Below, piece after piece: positions 10,284-21,299 of a stretch of DNA of 64,000 bases (position 1 is the stretch's first letter; the number at the start of each line of letters is the position of its first letter). The notes beneath the pieces are model-generated. The model was given only the letters and a program-made list of their open reading frames with translations. It was not told the DNA's origin and made no database searches. Location of the stretch: the NCBI GenBank assembly GCA_903813345.2, contig CAIIXF020000003.1, forward strand, positions 23,635,248 to 23,699,247, given 5' to 3'. Position numbers and translations under genes: made by a program. Origin of the DNA: Owenia fusiformis. Lineage: Eukaryota > Annelida > Polychaeta > Sabellida > Oweniidae.

Positions 10284-10858
10284 TGTTTTTGTACCATTCG
10301 TAGTAACGAATGTTTGTAATTCGTAAATATTTAAAAAGTTACAAATGAGTTACAAAGTAAAGTTGCGAATGGACCATTTTTGTACGCTTTCGTAAGTCAT
10401 CCGTAATTTTTCAATTGTTTAGAGCCTAAGATTTACGAATGGGTTGACGTCATATTCCACTGTTGTCAGGACAGATAGTACAACAAACAGGGTTTATCAA
10501 AATGATAAAACCAAAGTCATACAATAAGAACTTTATTAAAATAAAGATTCCATGAAAAACAAATATAGAAAAAGGTTGATAATAAGTTGATCATGGTGTT
10601 GCCCATTGTGTTCCCTGATTTAGAATGACAAAACTTCACATCACAATATAAATGAATAAATAAGAAGTCGTTCGCAAAGTTATGAAAGGGTCAGAGGTGC
10701 AATTAAATCTATGAACGAAAGCAAGCATGACGTCACTATTTTCGTAATTTTACAAATGGTTCCTAACTTTACGAATCTTACGATTATGCAACTTTATGAA
10801 ATTCGCAAATTAAACAATGGACTTATGAACATTCGTAAGTACGAACGGTACAAAAATG
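10284..10858. mobile_element. Foldback element with GTTTTTGTACC ends
   Basis: The left end GTTTTTGTACCATTCGTAGT is mirrored by GTACGAACGGTACAAAAAT at the right. Many subterminal copies of TTCGTAA/TTACGAA-type words occur on both strands between them. The element is about 575 bp and has no coding capacity. Confidence 0.7.
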
Positions 10859-10874
10859 AGCCCCTGGATTGTGA

Positions 10875-11060
10875 TAATAGAATGGTGGGGGAGGGTGTAT
10901 TGTTTTCTTCATGACTGGTGTGCATTTAGATGTTTTTTCTTGCTTTTTCTACATATTGTCACTGAGCATGACTATCTCAATTCATCTAAGTACATGTATA
11001 TGTACTGGTTATATATTTTTTTTAACTTTTGCAATTGTAATTCAGATTACCATAGTGCCA
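10875..11060 (+). repeat. Dispersed repeat, copy 1 of 4
   Basis: Shares GGATTGTGATA, a GGTGGGGGAGGG-like tract, TTGTTTTC.TCATGACTG and TTAGATGTTTTTTCTTGC with segments near 32745-32880, 53880-54080 and 60620-60830. The family is unknown; all four copies are in the same orientation. Confidence 0.55.
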
Positions 11061-11394
11061 CTAGTGACTTAAAACAAACTATGGAAAGATATGCTAATTT
11101 GAAGTAACAAGTCATACTGTCCAAAAATATTATTTCTATATGACTAATATATGAAATATGACTATATATCACAGGTCACAATCTACTGGAGCAAAAAATA
11201 AAGCACAGAAGTTCAGTAAACCAGAGCACAGTGTTTGAGATTGATGCAAAATGTCATAAAGAATTCTGTTTTTCAGGGTATAGTATATTTGCAGTATATT
11301 TAAAATTTATTTATGGCACTAAGGGTTGTAACTCAAATAAAGTGTTATTAAGTTATATTAGTGTCAAAGACAAAATGATGTTAGACTTGTTTAA

Positions 11395-11940
11395 ATAATA
11401 TAAGTGGATGTATTTATAAAATTGTGCTAAATGTAACATTAAATGCCAATGTATAAGCAGATGTATTTATGAAATTGTGCTAAATGTAACATTAAATGCC
11501 AATATATAAGCAGATGTATTTATAAAATTGTGCTAAATGTAACATTAAATGCCAATGTATAAGTGGATGTATTTATAAAATTGTGCTAAATGTAATATTA
11601 AATGCCAATGTATAAGTGGATGTATTTATAAAATTGTGCTAAATGTAATATTAAATGCCAATATATAAGCGGATGTGCAATTAATAAAATTGTGCTAAAT
11701 GTAACATTAAATGCCAATGTATAAGTGGATGTGCAATTTATGAAATTGTGCTAAATGTAACATTAAATGCCAATATATAAGCGGATGTGCAATTTATGAA
11801 ATTGTGCTAAATGTAATATTAAATGCCAATGTATAAGTGGATGTATTTATAAAATTGTGCTAAATGTAACATTAAATGCCAATGTATATAAGCGGATGTG
11901 CAATTTATGAAATTGTGCTAAATGTAATATTAAATCATCT
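11395..11940 (+). repeat. Tandem array, unit about 53-57 bp, about 10 copies
   Basis: The unit runs TATAAGTGGATGTATTTATA, then AAATTGTGCTAAATGTAA, then CATTAAATGCCAATG. Two unit variants alternate irregularly (TGTATTTATAA versus TGTGCAATTTATGA). A single decayed unit trails near 12000-12030. Confidence 0.9.
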
Positions 11941-12466
11941 TTGAATTCCAAGCTGGTTATAAAAGTTGGAGCAACTGAAGCCTTTTGAATCAAGATGACA
12001 TTACATGCTAATGTATAAGCGGATGTAAATTCTGGGTTTGTTTAACGGTTTAATATGGTTTTTGCAATAAATTGTTAATTTCATTCTATATTAGTATTTT
12101 ACTATTGTTGTTCTATCTATCAGTTCTATCAACCTCCATACACGGTGTATTAAAGGGGTTCATCTATACTACTGTACTTGTCAAAATTGAACTAGATAAT
12201 GACAATGCCAAGGCATAACAAATCCCATTCTAATACATGTAATATCTTATAACTGTCAGACAAGACATTTCCCAAAATGGCCACCATACTTAAAATGAAT
12301 TACATAAAGATAACTTGACAATCTTGCATGTATTTACATGCATAACATGGTGCCATTTTTCAAAACAGGTATAGCTAAGTTGTCAAAAGAATGTGTCATG
12401 CTTCAGAGTATATGAAATATCACAAAATCATTCATCTACTTTTCCATTTATAGAAGCTAGAAAGCA

Positions 12467-13270
12467 GCAACTCCATGGAGTAGCAAATCACATCGAACAA
12501 AACATGTTTTGATAAATAGCAGTCATCTTGAAAGATTATTCTTGAACAGAGTTCCTTTGATGTTCAGGTGTCATCTGGAAAATTTCATCTCATTGACAGG
12601 CAGATCTCTTTTGTCTGGGCATCATCATATATTTGAGCAAATCCGCCAACTGGTATTTGAGTTATCAAAGATTATGTTCTTATAAAAAATCAGTGGCCAT
12701 TTTTAAATTAAGTTGCCTTCTTAAAAATCTCTTGAGCTAAGCTTCTTGTCCCTAGAAATCGGCACATACAATTTGAACCAATTCCATCAATTTAGTATTT
12801 GAGTTATCAACAAGGAGGATTGGCAGCCATTATTCAAACTCGATACTCCGTTGCCTGGCATGGAACAATTAAGTAAAAATATTTCTATTAAATTCTCGTT
12901 GGACCAAGTATTTCGAAAGAAGATGTACATTACGAATATTATGGTAATATTCAAGTTTCATTGGCAGTTCTAGTTATCAAAATATGAGTAATATTTTTAC
13001 TAAATTGGTCCATGCCGGGCACTGGAGTATTGAGTTTGAATAATGGCTTCCAATCCTCCTTGATTATCAAAGATTAAATTTTTTATGAAAAATGGCGGCT
13101 ATTTTACATTGAGTGGCCATACTGAAAATTTCCTCTTGAGCAGAGGTCATACAATCATAGGCATAAGCCTGTAGAATTTGAAACAATTCAGTCAACCGGT
13201 AGTTGAGTTATCACCCGGACAAATGGACAGATGGATGAACACACAGATGGATGGACGGACACAATCTCTT
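12467..13270 (-). mobile_element. Non-autonomous Helitron, copy 2 (opposite orientation)
   Basis: On the minus strand the 3' end reads GCTACTCCATGGAGTTGC then TGCTTTCTAG, the same hairpin and CTAG terminus as the copy at 9271-10050. The other end (about 13200-13270) has the CCATCCATCTGT microsatellite followed by GTCCGGGTGATAACTCAA, matching GTCCGGAAGATAACTCAA of copy 1. It is interrupted by the element at 12811-13062. The 5' tip is not clear. Confidence 0.7.
12811..13062. mobile_element. hAT-like MITE nested in Helitron copy 2
   Basis: Terminal inverted repeats of about 50 bp start CAAGGAGGATTGG and end CCAATCCTCCTTG. The flanks GTTATCAA and ATTATCAA form an 8 bp target duplication with one mismatch. 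An 8 bp duplication and CA-GG tips suggest the hAT superfamily. Total length 252 bp. Confidence 0.7.
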
Positions 13271-13799
13271 ACGTAATCAGTTGCACATACAGTTTTATCT
13301 ATCCAATATACAGTGAACACAAACATGGTAAATTATATTGGTCCTAACTCTTATTGATCATTTATTTACATCTTGATTATACAAAAGAAATTATACACAA
13401 ATTAACATTTAATAGGCATGCCCTGAATTTTGAAAAATGACATTTGACTGTATGACACTCACTTAATATGGGTATTGCTGCCAAAAAAACACTTCATCTT
13501 AAAATGAACACATAGGTACATGTTCATACTTTTACATGGATAAGAGAAACAACTACCTGGTGTATTACATTAACTTTGCTTCTTCTTTGTACTGAGAGTT
13601 TATAGCAAGGTACGAGTATATGCAATAATTGTGCACATTTAGAAAAATTGAGGTTAAAACCCAATTTATTTTGTAATGGCTCATATTGAGGTATATCCAG
13701 CTATAACTTGTGATGATCATGAGTAGAAAGTTTAAGATGACAAAAATAGAGAACAATTGACAATTGACAACACTGTATCCATTAATGATCCAGCACTTA
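13071..13799. other. Helitron end and EMC8 3' flank
   Basis: No exon seen. On the minus strand AATAAA at 13670-13665 lies about 130 bases past the EMC8 stop codon and is a plausible poly(A) signal. Confidence 0.4.
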
Positions 13800-13950
13800 T
13801 TACATAGCTGAGATCTGTTCATTGATAATAGGATTTTTCCAGTCATTTATTATATCGTCCAGGTGATTGTCCCAGTCCATAAGTTGTCTATAACTTCTCT
13901 GTTCCAACAGCGCTCGAGCAGCTTCAAGGCCAGCTTCATCTATATTGCAC
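13800..13950 (-). CDS. EMC8/9 exon 5 (terminal)
   Basis: Acceptor TCATTGCAG|GTGCAAT; 49 codons then TAA at 13802-13800. It carries the conserved EMC8/9 C-terminus with [15 protein letters not shown]. Confidence 0.93.
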
Positions 13951-16900
13951 CTGCAATGAAAAACCAGACATAATAGTACATGTACAGTGAAACCTATAAA
14001 TTGGAACACCTCTAGAAGTGGAACACCTTTGTTAGTGGAACATTTTTCAGAGTCCCAAGTCAACCGATTTCATGTTAAATGAACTTCTATGAGTGGAACA
14101 CCTCCCAAGTGGAACACTTCAACATGTTTTTCTGTACTATACACTAAGATTAAGACCCTTTATGCAAATTCACAAATTCAACTGGTAACTTAACAAGTGA
14201 AATAATACATGTTGTAGGGAAAATCATGCATGGTTATATGAAAAAGTTCTGAAAGGTAACAATGCACGTAAGCTTTATGTGAACCAAATATCCTCTTAAT
14301 TTATGTAGATGTAACCTTTTCACTATAAATGACTACAAGGTTTGATAAAGGGAGCCAAATACTCTGTTAAATTCATTTCAGTTAAGCATTTTGACCCACC
14401 CAGCCAGTCTGTCTGTCATATCATATACCCTTTAATTTAAGAGAGTAAGATATCTGGATGATTCCAAAATTTCCAACACCATCCTGACCACTGCTTGTAA
14501 AACTTTCTGTATGAAAACATTTGAGATTATTAGTGATTTGAAGGGCTCTGATTGGTCAGTTGGCAATTCAAGAATAAATACCTGTTGATATCCTGCTGTT
14601 TCCAGTTTGTATCTTTTTTCTGATACACTGTGTAAATATCTCTTTGCTCTGAAGATATCCTCTTGTTATTTACCTGCAAGTAAAGGAGAAATTCTATTTT
14701 ACAATGAATACATATAGGATATCCTATGATTTTGAGTGATATCATTTTTGTCCACGAGTTGATATCGATATCTGGATGAGTGAGTATAGCGAATGAGTGC
14801 AGATATTGACCTAAACTAAGGGATGAACAAAGAAATACAATTTATTATGATGTACAAGGTCAGTTATTTAAAAGTTCCATTCAATTTTATGTACATGTAT
14901 ATTTCTGATAATGTCAGTCTGCCATGTGTTCACAATTCCTCTTCCAAATAATGATTTGTCTAATATCTGAGTAGAAATATATTGACTTTAGTATAGCAGC
15001 TTTGATATAATATCCATAGCTTTAAAATCTTGTTGAAGTCCCGTTTTGATATAGAACATTTTTAATTCAATTTTAAAACTAAGTAACAGATGCAGCATAG
15101 CAAATCCCATCAGAAAACTCTATGCAGGGAATTAAAGGGGCAACAACGGATATATAGTAGAGATGAGGTGAGACTAACTTTCTGATAATTCACAATTCTG
15201 TTTCTAAAAATCAGACAGTTCTGCCTTTATTTCATCCTTGTCATTTGATTTGTAAGGTTATCTTAAGCAAAGTAGACGTTCCCTTTCAATTTTAATAATG
15301 AATTTGGATATTTCTGCATCATAAATCTTCACCATCTTCCAATTTTGATCAGATACTTCACTCCTGGTAATGTTCTCATGCTATTTTTCGTTTCGCAAAA
15401 TAATCAATAGAAGCTTTGCTTTATGGCTTGAAATCTTGTTGAAATCTCATTTTTACAAAAATGTTTTTTATTCAAATTTAAAATAAGTTCTATGACAGTA
15501 ACCGACATGTAGAGAATATTCTCTATACTTATACTTACCATTAAGAGACAGCCTCCAGGATAACTGTCCACTATTTTTTCTGCTATTTTCTTTGCAACTT
15601 CATTTGGTCTGAAAAACATGGACAACAAACTCAATGACATATAAATTCGTTCTGTCTTGTCTAGGTGCTTTACTGGTAAATTAAGCAAGATAAACAAAAA
15701 ACTGGAGCAAATTCAATAATTTTCAGGATTTTTGGAATACCAGAGACAGAGATGGTTAATCTACAATATAACTAAGATCTAAGGCTGATAATGCATTAAA
15801 TACAGATGACTTTCAGAAAAGGAAAAGTCTCGGTTTGGAGAACAGTCTCCTGGGCTAATAATTCTTTTTATGAAAAATGTAGAAATATCACCCAAATTAA
15901 ATTATGAATATTCAAAAGAGAACATTTAAATCTATAAGATGTATAAATATCACAATTGCCCTAAGCAGGGATAACTGTGCAATAGACCAATTCAATAGAA
16001 TACAAGTCTCGATTTGATGAAAAAAGTTCATCGGTGTACTGCGCTAATAATTTTTTTATGAAAAATCTAGAAATATAAGCTGTCCCTCAAATGTGTCTCT
16101 GATTGTCCATTCTTCCTGGTTATTTCTAAGACCCTTCCTATATTCTTCCCGAGTACAGGCCAAGGAACAAGAGTTCACAGTGAGTGGGGGAGAGTTAACT
16201 CTTGTTCCTAGGCCTGTGTCCCAGTATGTCTAAAGTTTACAATGAACTTACACATTATCATCCTCATGTTCATTAGCTTGGTAGTATCCACACATTGCCA
16301 ATCCTTGTTCTTTGCAATATGCATCAACCTACAACAAACAACTGTTCACTTTTGAACTAGTCAGGTGCATAGGAAAGGTGCCTAAAAAAAGTTCAGCCCA
16401 AATAATGAAATTTTGGGCCCAAATCAATATCAATTATTTTGATAAAAATTCAACATTGTTAAAATGAATTCCATGCAATAGATTAAGACGACTGATGAGA
16501 GTGAGGCTGGATTTAGATAACAAATGTCAAAAATAAGAAAAGACCAAGTGAGCCTCACATTTATGAGGAGTGATAACGCAGGCTCAGTGAGGGAGTTCAA
16601 AGACCACACTGGACAGGGTGGGTGTAGCTTACTCGAATCTCTAGCCAATTCTTGGCTAGAAGTAATTCCATCTGGAACACTGTAAACTATTGTAAAACTT
16701 CTCGTCAGGGTTCAATAAAGGTGGAGTGAAAGTATAGCAACAGATTTCGAAAAGTCATATGTTGGATTTTGGCTATTCTCTGAGGATTTAAACAGGGGCA
16801 TATGTTAGATCAATGCATAACCTCCAGGAAAAGCACTCATAGAGCCCACCCACATGTTTTTTCTGAAATGTTGTTCTGATTTTCAACCCCTTCCATCCCT

Positions 16901-18372
16901 GCTTTTTTAATTTTTGTTACATCAATATGTTGCTTTTTGACACACAGTTAACCCCTTTAAAGGAATAAAGGATTCATTCGGGGGTTTAAAGATATCCATT
17001 ACGGGTGACCAAAATTAGCTGAAAGCAATGGATTACATGAGTTTTCCCTATGGGAAAATAACATGGGAAATAATGTTTTCCACTCTATCTAAAAGAAATC
17101 ACTTATTCCTTTAAAGGGGTTAAACTGTGTGTCAAAACACAACATATTGATGCAAGCAAAATGAAAAAAGCAGGGGTGGAAGGGGTTGAAAATCAGGAAA
17201 ACATTTAAAAAAAACATGTGATTGGGTTGTTTGCATCTTTCCTGTCTCAAAGTTGAAATTATTTTATCATCTCTAGGATTGCTTTTCCTGGAGGTAATGC
17301 ATTGATCTAACATATGCACCTGTTTATAACCTCATAAAACAGCCAAAATCCAACATATGACTGTCCAAAATCTGTTGCGATACTTTCCCTCCACAAGAAT
17401 TATTCTAAAAACCGTCATGTTAATATTTCATGAATTGAAATGGAACTGGCTAGGCTCCTTGATGAGATATTGCGTGATTTTGTCAGGATTTCGTCTTAAG
17501 TTAAAACAAACAGCTCCAAAAAATGGCGATATTCGAAAACAAGAGGAACTGTCGTTAACGTCTGACATTAGTAACTGGCTCTAAGTTAGCAATCCAGAAG
17601 ATGTGAACTAATACATTGATCACTTCATGTGTGATTTGGAATTTTTGATGAGGTAATAAGACCAAAACTCACAATTCAATTAAATTGTGAAGTGGAAAAA
17701 TGGTGAACATTTGATTTGAAATTTTATGATTACAACATGATCCGTATACAGCAGTAAAAAACATGCTGGGATTTATCTGTAATGACCTTGGATAACAAGT
17801 CGCTACTACAGTCTCAGCTGTAGTGGCTAGCCCTTATGGCTCAGGGGTAGAGCGTCTGACTCTGAGAGCGGAAGCTCCTGGGTTCCCGTATGGGGCATTG
17901 AATTTAGCACATTCTCTTTTGAGTCTAGTATCTGGCTCGGTACACTACAGCTCCAGACGGACGTGCCCAAGGGTCATTACATAGACGAAGGCCACAATAT
18001 TATAGTGGCCTCCCGGAGTGGCCTTAGAAGAAGATAAGGTGTAGCACATTAATAACTTGCGCTTACTGCGCTGAACAAAGTTGAATCCAGGTTGTAACAA
18101 GGTTGGCATTTTATAGTTATAGGAATGATTGATGGTTGCCAATTTCTAAAAAACATGAAGAGTCATACCTGAGAAAGTGCCACCTCCAACATTGGAGCTA
18201 AACTCAATGGTGTATGGAAAAATGGAAAACAATCGACGATATTTATTGTCTTGGGATCTCCCTCTCTCTGTCTAGGTGCAACTAAAACGCCATTTACAGC
18301 TGTATGTGGATATTTTGCCACATGAAGTAGCAATTTACAGTAAGCTTTCGCATTCACATTGATTTCTGCCAT
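13800..18372 (-). CDS. ER membrane protein complex subunit 8/9, 5 exons, 197 aa
   Basis: EMC8/EMC9 (UPF0172) is the cytosolic MPN-fold subunit of the ER membrane protein complex, which inserts tail-anchored and multipass proteins. It has no catalytic JAMM site. Five exons on the minus strand join in frame: 18372-18169, 16328-16252, 15608-15539, 14673-14582, 13950-13800. The protein begins [13 protein letters not shown] and shows the family landmarks [13 protein letters not shown] (20-32), VDCFPFFH (46-53), LAPMLEVAL (58-66), GYYQANE (81-87) and, at the C-terminus, [16 protein letters not shown] (about 173-188). The length fits the family (about 200-210). The ancestor-like invertebrate gene corresponds to both vertebrate EMC8 and EMC9. 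The introns are rich in inserted repeats. All splice sites are GT/AG and the frame is intact. Confidence 0.93.
13983..14136. mobile_element. pogo/Tigger-like MITE in EMC8 intron 4
   Basis: Starts TACAGTGAAACCTATAAATT and ends with TTTTTCTGTA; internal GTGGAACACC and GTGGAACACTT words are as in the desaturase-intron copy. TA flanks on both sides. Confidence 0.7.
14582..14673 (-). CDS. EMC8/9 exon 4
   Basis: Acceptor TACTTGCAG|GTAAATAAC, donor AACAG|GTATTT. It encodes 30 residues ([10 protein letters not shown] ... KQQDIN) plus two bases of an Arg codon. This is the least conserved part of the protein. Confidence 0.9.
14704..14815. repeat. Half of a foldback element related to 39591-39728
   Basis: GGATATCCTATGATTTTGAG then TGATATCATTTTTGTCCACG and GTATAGCGAATGAGTGCAGA match the left half and centre of the complete palindromic element at 39.6 kb. 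The right arm is missing. It lies in EMC8 intron 3. Confidence 0.6.
15539..15608 (-). CDS. EMC8/9 exon 3
   Basis: Acceptor TTTTCAG|ACCAAATG, donor ATG|GTAAGT. It encodes [19 protein letters not shown] and CLLM, completing the split Val codon. Confidence 0.92.
16252..16328 (-). CDS. EMC8/9 exon 2
   Basis: Acceptor TTTGTTGTAG|GTTGATG, donor AATGT|GTAAGT. It encodes [20 protein letters not shown] and EHEDDN, then the first two bases of a Val codon. The intron upstream (16329-18168) carries a palindrome and a SINE. Confidence 0.92.
16635..16725 (-). repeat. Dispersed repeat, second copy of 1808-1905
   Basis: TCTAGCCAATTCTTGGCTAG followed by AATTCCATCTGGAACA is the inverse of the copy at 1.8 kb. 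It directly borders the palindrome that starts at about 16719. Confidence 0.6.
16719..17394. mobile_element. 676 bp near-perfect palindrome in EMC8 intron 1
   Basis: The two arms of about 330 bp are inverted copies along their whole length: AGTCATATGTTGGATTTTGG and its inverse at 17350, and CAACCCCTTCCATCCCTGC and its inverse near 17160-17190. The axis lies near 17060. It has no coding potential. It is probably a foldback transposon; transcribed with EMC8, it could form a long hairpin in the pre-mRNA. Confidence 0.8.
17829..18105 (+). mobile_element. tRNA-derived SINE in EMC8 intron 1
   Basis: The head resembles a tRNA gene with an A box (TGGCTCAGGGGTAGAGC at 17837-17853) and a B box (GGTTCCCGTAT at 17881-17891), spaced as for RNA polymerase III. 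It is followed by a non-tRNA body (for example GTACACTACAGCTCCAGACG). The stem pairing needed for a real tRNA is not evident, so a SINE is preferred. Its 3' boundary is uncertain. It is antisense to EMC8. Confidence 0.65.
18169..18372 (-). CDS. EMC8/9 exon 1 (coding)
   Basis: ATG at 18372-18370 to CTCAG|GTATG; 68 codons. The ATG is the first in-frame Met; an in-frame GTG three codons upstream is not needed. Confidence 0.92.
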
Positions 18373-18704
18373 GGTTATCACTGTAAGTCAAATCAGTTTA
18401 CACAGAGCGAAACAGTATCACACTAAAATTTTTTAAAAATCCCATCATATTTCAATAACACTTAAAAACATTCAATATATTAACAATGTCAAGATTGATT
18501 AATTTGATTTACAATTATGTGACAACAAAGAGGTTCTATGCATAATCAATTTTATTTTAGTTTTTGATTTCGCTATATAAAGTTTGTCACTTAGATACTG
18601 CCTTCAAACTTCCGGTTACAGATTTTTCAAACTTTTAAAAAGTTTCTACTTATTTAGTCCTTACATTAAATATACGTATTTTTAATTAATGTTAACTATC
18701 TACA
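18373..18704. promoter_or_regulatory. Probable bidirectional promoter of EMC8 and TMEM42
   Basis: The two start codons are 332 bp apart and point away from each other. An ETS-type site, ACTTCCGG, lies at 18608-18615, within the spacer and close to TMEM42. There is no clear TATA box in a fixed position, although the region is AT-rich. A shared promoter is inferred from geometry. Confidence 0.55.
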
Positions 18705-18857
18705 ATGATTGGACAAAGTCTTGCACTACTTGCTGGAGTGTTTGCATCTCTAGCAACCGTCGCAGGAAAACTTGCAATGTCCAGTGAAATTGCTGATTTT
18801 TTCTTGGGCCTGTGTCAGAAGCAAATGTCATCTGAAATGAATCCTCAATGTGGAGAG
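18705..18857 (+). CDS. TMEM42 exon 1 (coding)
   Basis: ATG 18705 to GGAGAG|GTAATA; 51 codons, with the first membrane segment and the extramembrane stretch LCQKQMSSEMNPQCGE. Confidence 0.87.
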
Positions 18858-19944
18858 GTAATAACTTTTCTTATTGCAAGTGTATATTCATTTTGGAGGT
18901 TTCATGATTTGCCATATATGTAAATGTTGTCACGTATGTAAAGAGGTATGTTAGAGGACAGAGAGGCAATGTCATTCATGCTAACCTCTTTCAAAGGCTG
19001 CTGAATGGTCTGATAGAACAGCCTTTGCTTGGCCTCTACAGGTGGCTAGAGAATCCTGCAACTGAAACTAAAATACTGAAATCTGCTGGAAATTCACGAA
19101 GTAGCAGCCAGAGATTTCCCATGGGCTTTCAATTAAGCCCATGGATTTCCAAATGAACTTTAAAAATTGCTGAACTTCCGGTAGCTCTCATTCGGAAATC
19201 ATAATCACCTGAGATTTTGTCCATGAAGGTATATTGTTGGACAAATGACTGCGCTGTATGTTTTAAAATGATCTACATGGACAGCCTCTCCATCCTCTAC
19301 ATGCTTGAAATTAGAGATCTAATTTAAAGTTGTGACCCCCTGAATTAACAAATGTAAAAACATGTTCTTGTACTAACAATGTTTTTTCCAGATTATCTTC
19401 GGATTAAGGGCAATATTCTTTGGAATGATATTCCTATTCAATGCCATAATGTGGACATTGTTTACAAAGTCCCTTCAGAAGTGCTCATCGTCGCTTGTTG
19501 CCACAGTCACCAATACAGCTTCAAACTTTTTTACATCGGTAATTCCTTTTATGCCTATATATACCACTTCATGATTACTTTTTGAAAAATGTAATGCAAC
19601 ATCAGTAAATATACTCGTACCGGTATGTTGGTATGATTCCTCGTTGGTATATGTTATTGCTACCTTTTTGAGTAAATCATTTTGGATCATTAAAAATAAA
19701 TAAAATAAAATGTACTTGATCATAAAATTAGCAGTTTGTGTGTACTACTGTACATGTTATTCTAATTGCATTTGATTTCTAATTATGTTATTTCCAGGCA
19801 TTATTGGGTAAACTTTTATTTGGTGAGATCCTAACATTGCGTTGGTGGTGTGGTGCTTCAATGATAGTTCTAGGGCTGTTGTTGATTCACAGAGGAAGCC
19901 CAAAGTCAAAGGAGTCAGATGACAAAGGCAAGAAAGTGTCTTAG
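18705..19944 (+). CDS. Transmembrane protein 42, 3 exons, 148 aa
   Basis: A small membrane protein of the TMEM42 family, related in fold to EamA/DMT transporters; its biochemical role is not established. Exons 18705-18857, 19392-19538 and 19798-19944 are all in phase 0. Four hydrophobic segments are visible: residues about 3-22 (SLALLAGVFASLATVAGKLA), 52-72 (IIFGLRAIFFGMIFLFNAIMW), 83-101 and 114-130. The start of exon 3 (ALLGKLLFGEILTLRWWCG) and the LGLLLIHRG ending match the GxxLFGE...WWxG...LIHR pattern of the family. The C-terminal tail is short, charged and lysine-rich. The length is close to the vertebrate protein (about 159 aa). Confidence 0.88.
19392..19538 (+). CDS. TMEM42 exon 2
   Basis: Acceptor TTTTTTCCAG|ATTATC, donor ACATCG|GTAATT; 49 codons with the second and third membrane segments (NAIMWTLFTKSLQ, VATVTNTASNFFTS). 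Confidence 0.87.
19798..19944 (+). CDS. TMEM42 exon 3 (terminal)
   Basis: Acceptor TTATTTCCAG|GCATTA; 48 codons then TAG at 19942-19944. It holds the fourth membrane segment and the charged tail KSKESDDKGKKVS. Confidence 0.88.
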   Translation, partial: ALLGKLLFGEILTLRWWCGASMIVLGLLLIHRGSPKSKESDDKGKKVS

Positions 19945-20841
19945 GTTTAACCACGGAGAAAGCTGTCAACAGAGAAATCTTGTGACAAGGAAGTACAGTA
20001 CAATGGAATTAGTATGTCTTATGATTCACTTTGATAAAATCTGATTCACTTTCATGAAATCATAAGTCTTAGAATGGTCTTAGTTTATAAATTAAATTCC
20101 ATGAAAGAACACATTGAAAAAAATTATTTCTTGAACTGATGCCATACATGCCATAGGATTATGAATGCTTATGATGTATTCATCTGAAAAATCCGAACTT
20201 GAAGAATCTTAAAACTTTGTATGAGGAGCATGCATTATTTCCAATACATTTGCATGTACTTCATTTTCAGGATGCTTTGCCTACATGTCTGGTGCTCTGC
20301 TCCTTCAATTGGAACAATGATGTGTAATTCCAGTGTTGCAAGGAAAGACTGGGTGGCCTTAATTACCCTGATAATGCCCAAGAACATTTGCACCATCAGT
20401 GTGTTGGAACAATATATGAGTGCATTATTCTTCTGAGAAAATTTAAATGTATTAGAATGGATATAGAGCATGTTAGCTAAATTTTATTTCCTCAAAGATA
20501 AATGAGAGATGATGAACCTCAAATGTATAAAAAGTATACAAAAAGCCACATGTCATGGAATTATGAGATAGAAAATATTGTAAAACTTAGTTTCAATCTG
20601 TGTATCATCTTGTGCCTCAAAGCATGTTATAGTTTCCAACTTTTAGTGTGGCGGCTGTTGGTGTTCCATTGGTTCAAGAATGCAAATATAGCCAAATTAA
20701 CAAAGGATGGATTTATCGAGTGCTACACGAGAATCATGTTAAATCAAGAAAACAATTCATTTGATCCCTTTAATCCATTTATTCTATAACAATGCATATG
20801 TTCATTTAATCAATGTCAGTCTGTTTTTAGAGAATACATTT
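19945..20841. other. TMEM42 3' flank, no further gene seen
   Basis: AT-rich. Overlapping open frames at 20221-20789 on both strands are not similar to known proteins and lack splice support. It probably includes the TMEM42 3' untranslated region. Confidence 0.4.
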
Positions 20842-21022
20842 CAGGCCCGTAGCTAGGATTTGCCAAGGGGGGTAATTCCAGGTTGGTTCACTATTGACAA
20901 CTTTGGCCCAAAATCACATGAAAAGTGCTCAGAATGGTGAAAAACTGCATGATTATGAAAGAATTTTTGGCCAGGAGGGGGGTTGTTCAAACTCCCAACC
21001 CCCCCCCCTCGCTACGGGCCTG
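20842..21022. mobile_element. MITE with CAGGCCCGTAGC ends
   Basis: Starts CAGGCCCGTAGCTAGGATTT and ends GCTACGGGCCTG, with a G/C-run before the right end. The CGTAGC(C)AGGATTT terminus is typical of hAT-like MITEs in marine invertebrates. Single termini of the same type occur at 31680 and 63843. Confidence 0.7.
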
Positions 21023-21299
21023 CTCTTTCAAAATAAAGAGAAACAAGCATTCTCATCAACAGAATGACATATTTGCTACATAATTTATCATAACCCATCT
21101 ACAGTATTACACCTGGCAGGATTATGTATGGCATCTACAGTATCATATCTACAATTCAATAAATTAGAGATGTTGAACTGATATATTAATTTTGTATATA
21201 TTTACGCATATATTTACACATTGTACAACTTACAAGTCCATAGATATGAATCAGAAAGTTTGCCCTTTAGAAATATTTTTCAATATTAACTACAGAGTT

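Noticed and set aside
17829-17902. Possible tRNA gene
   Set aside because: A and B boxes are present, but a full cloverleaf could not be drawn and non-tRNA sequence continues directly, as in a SINE.
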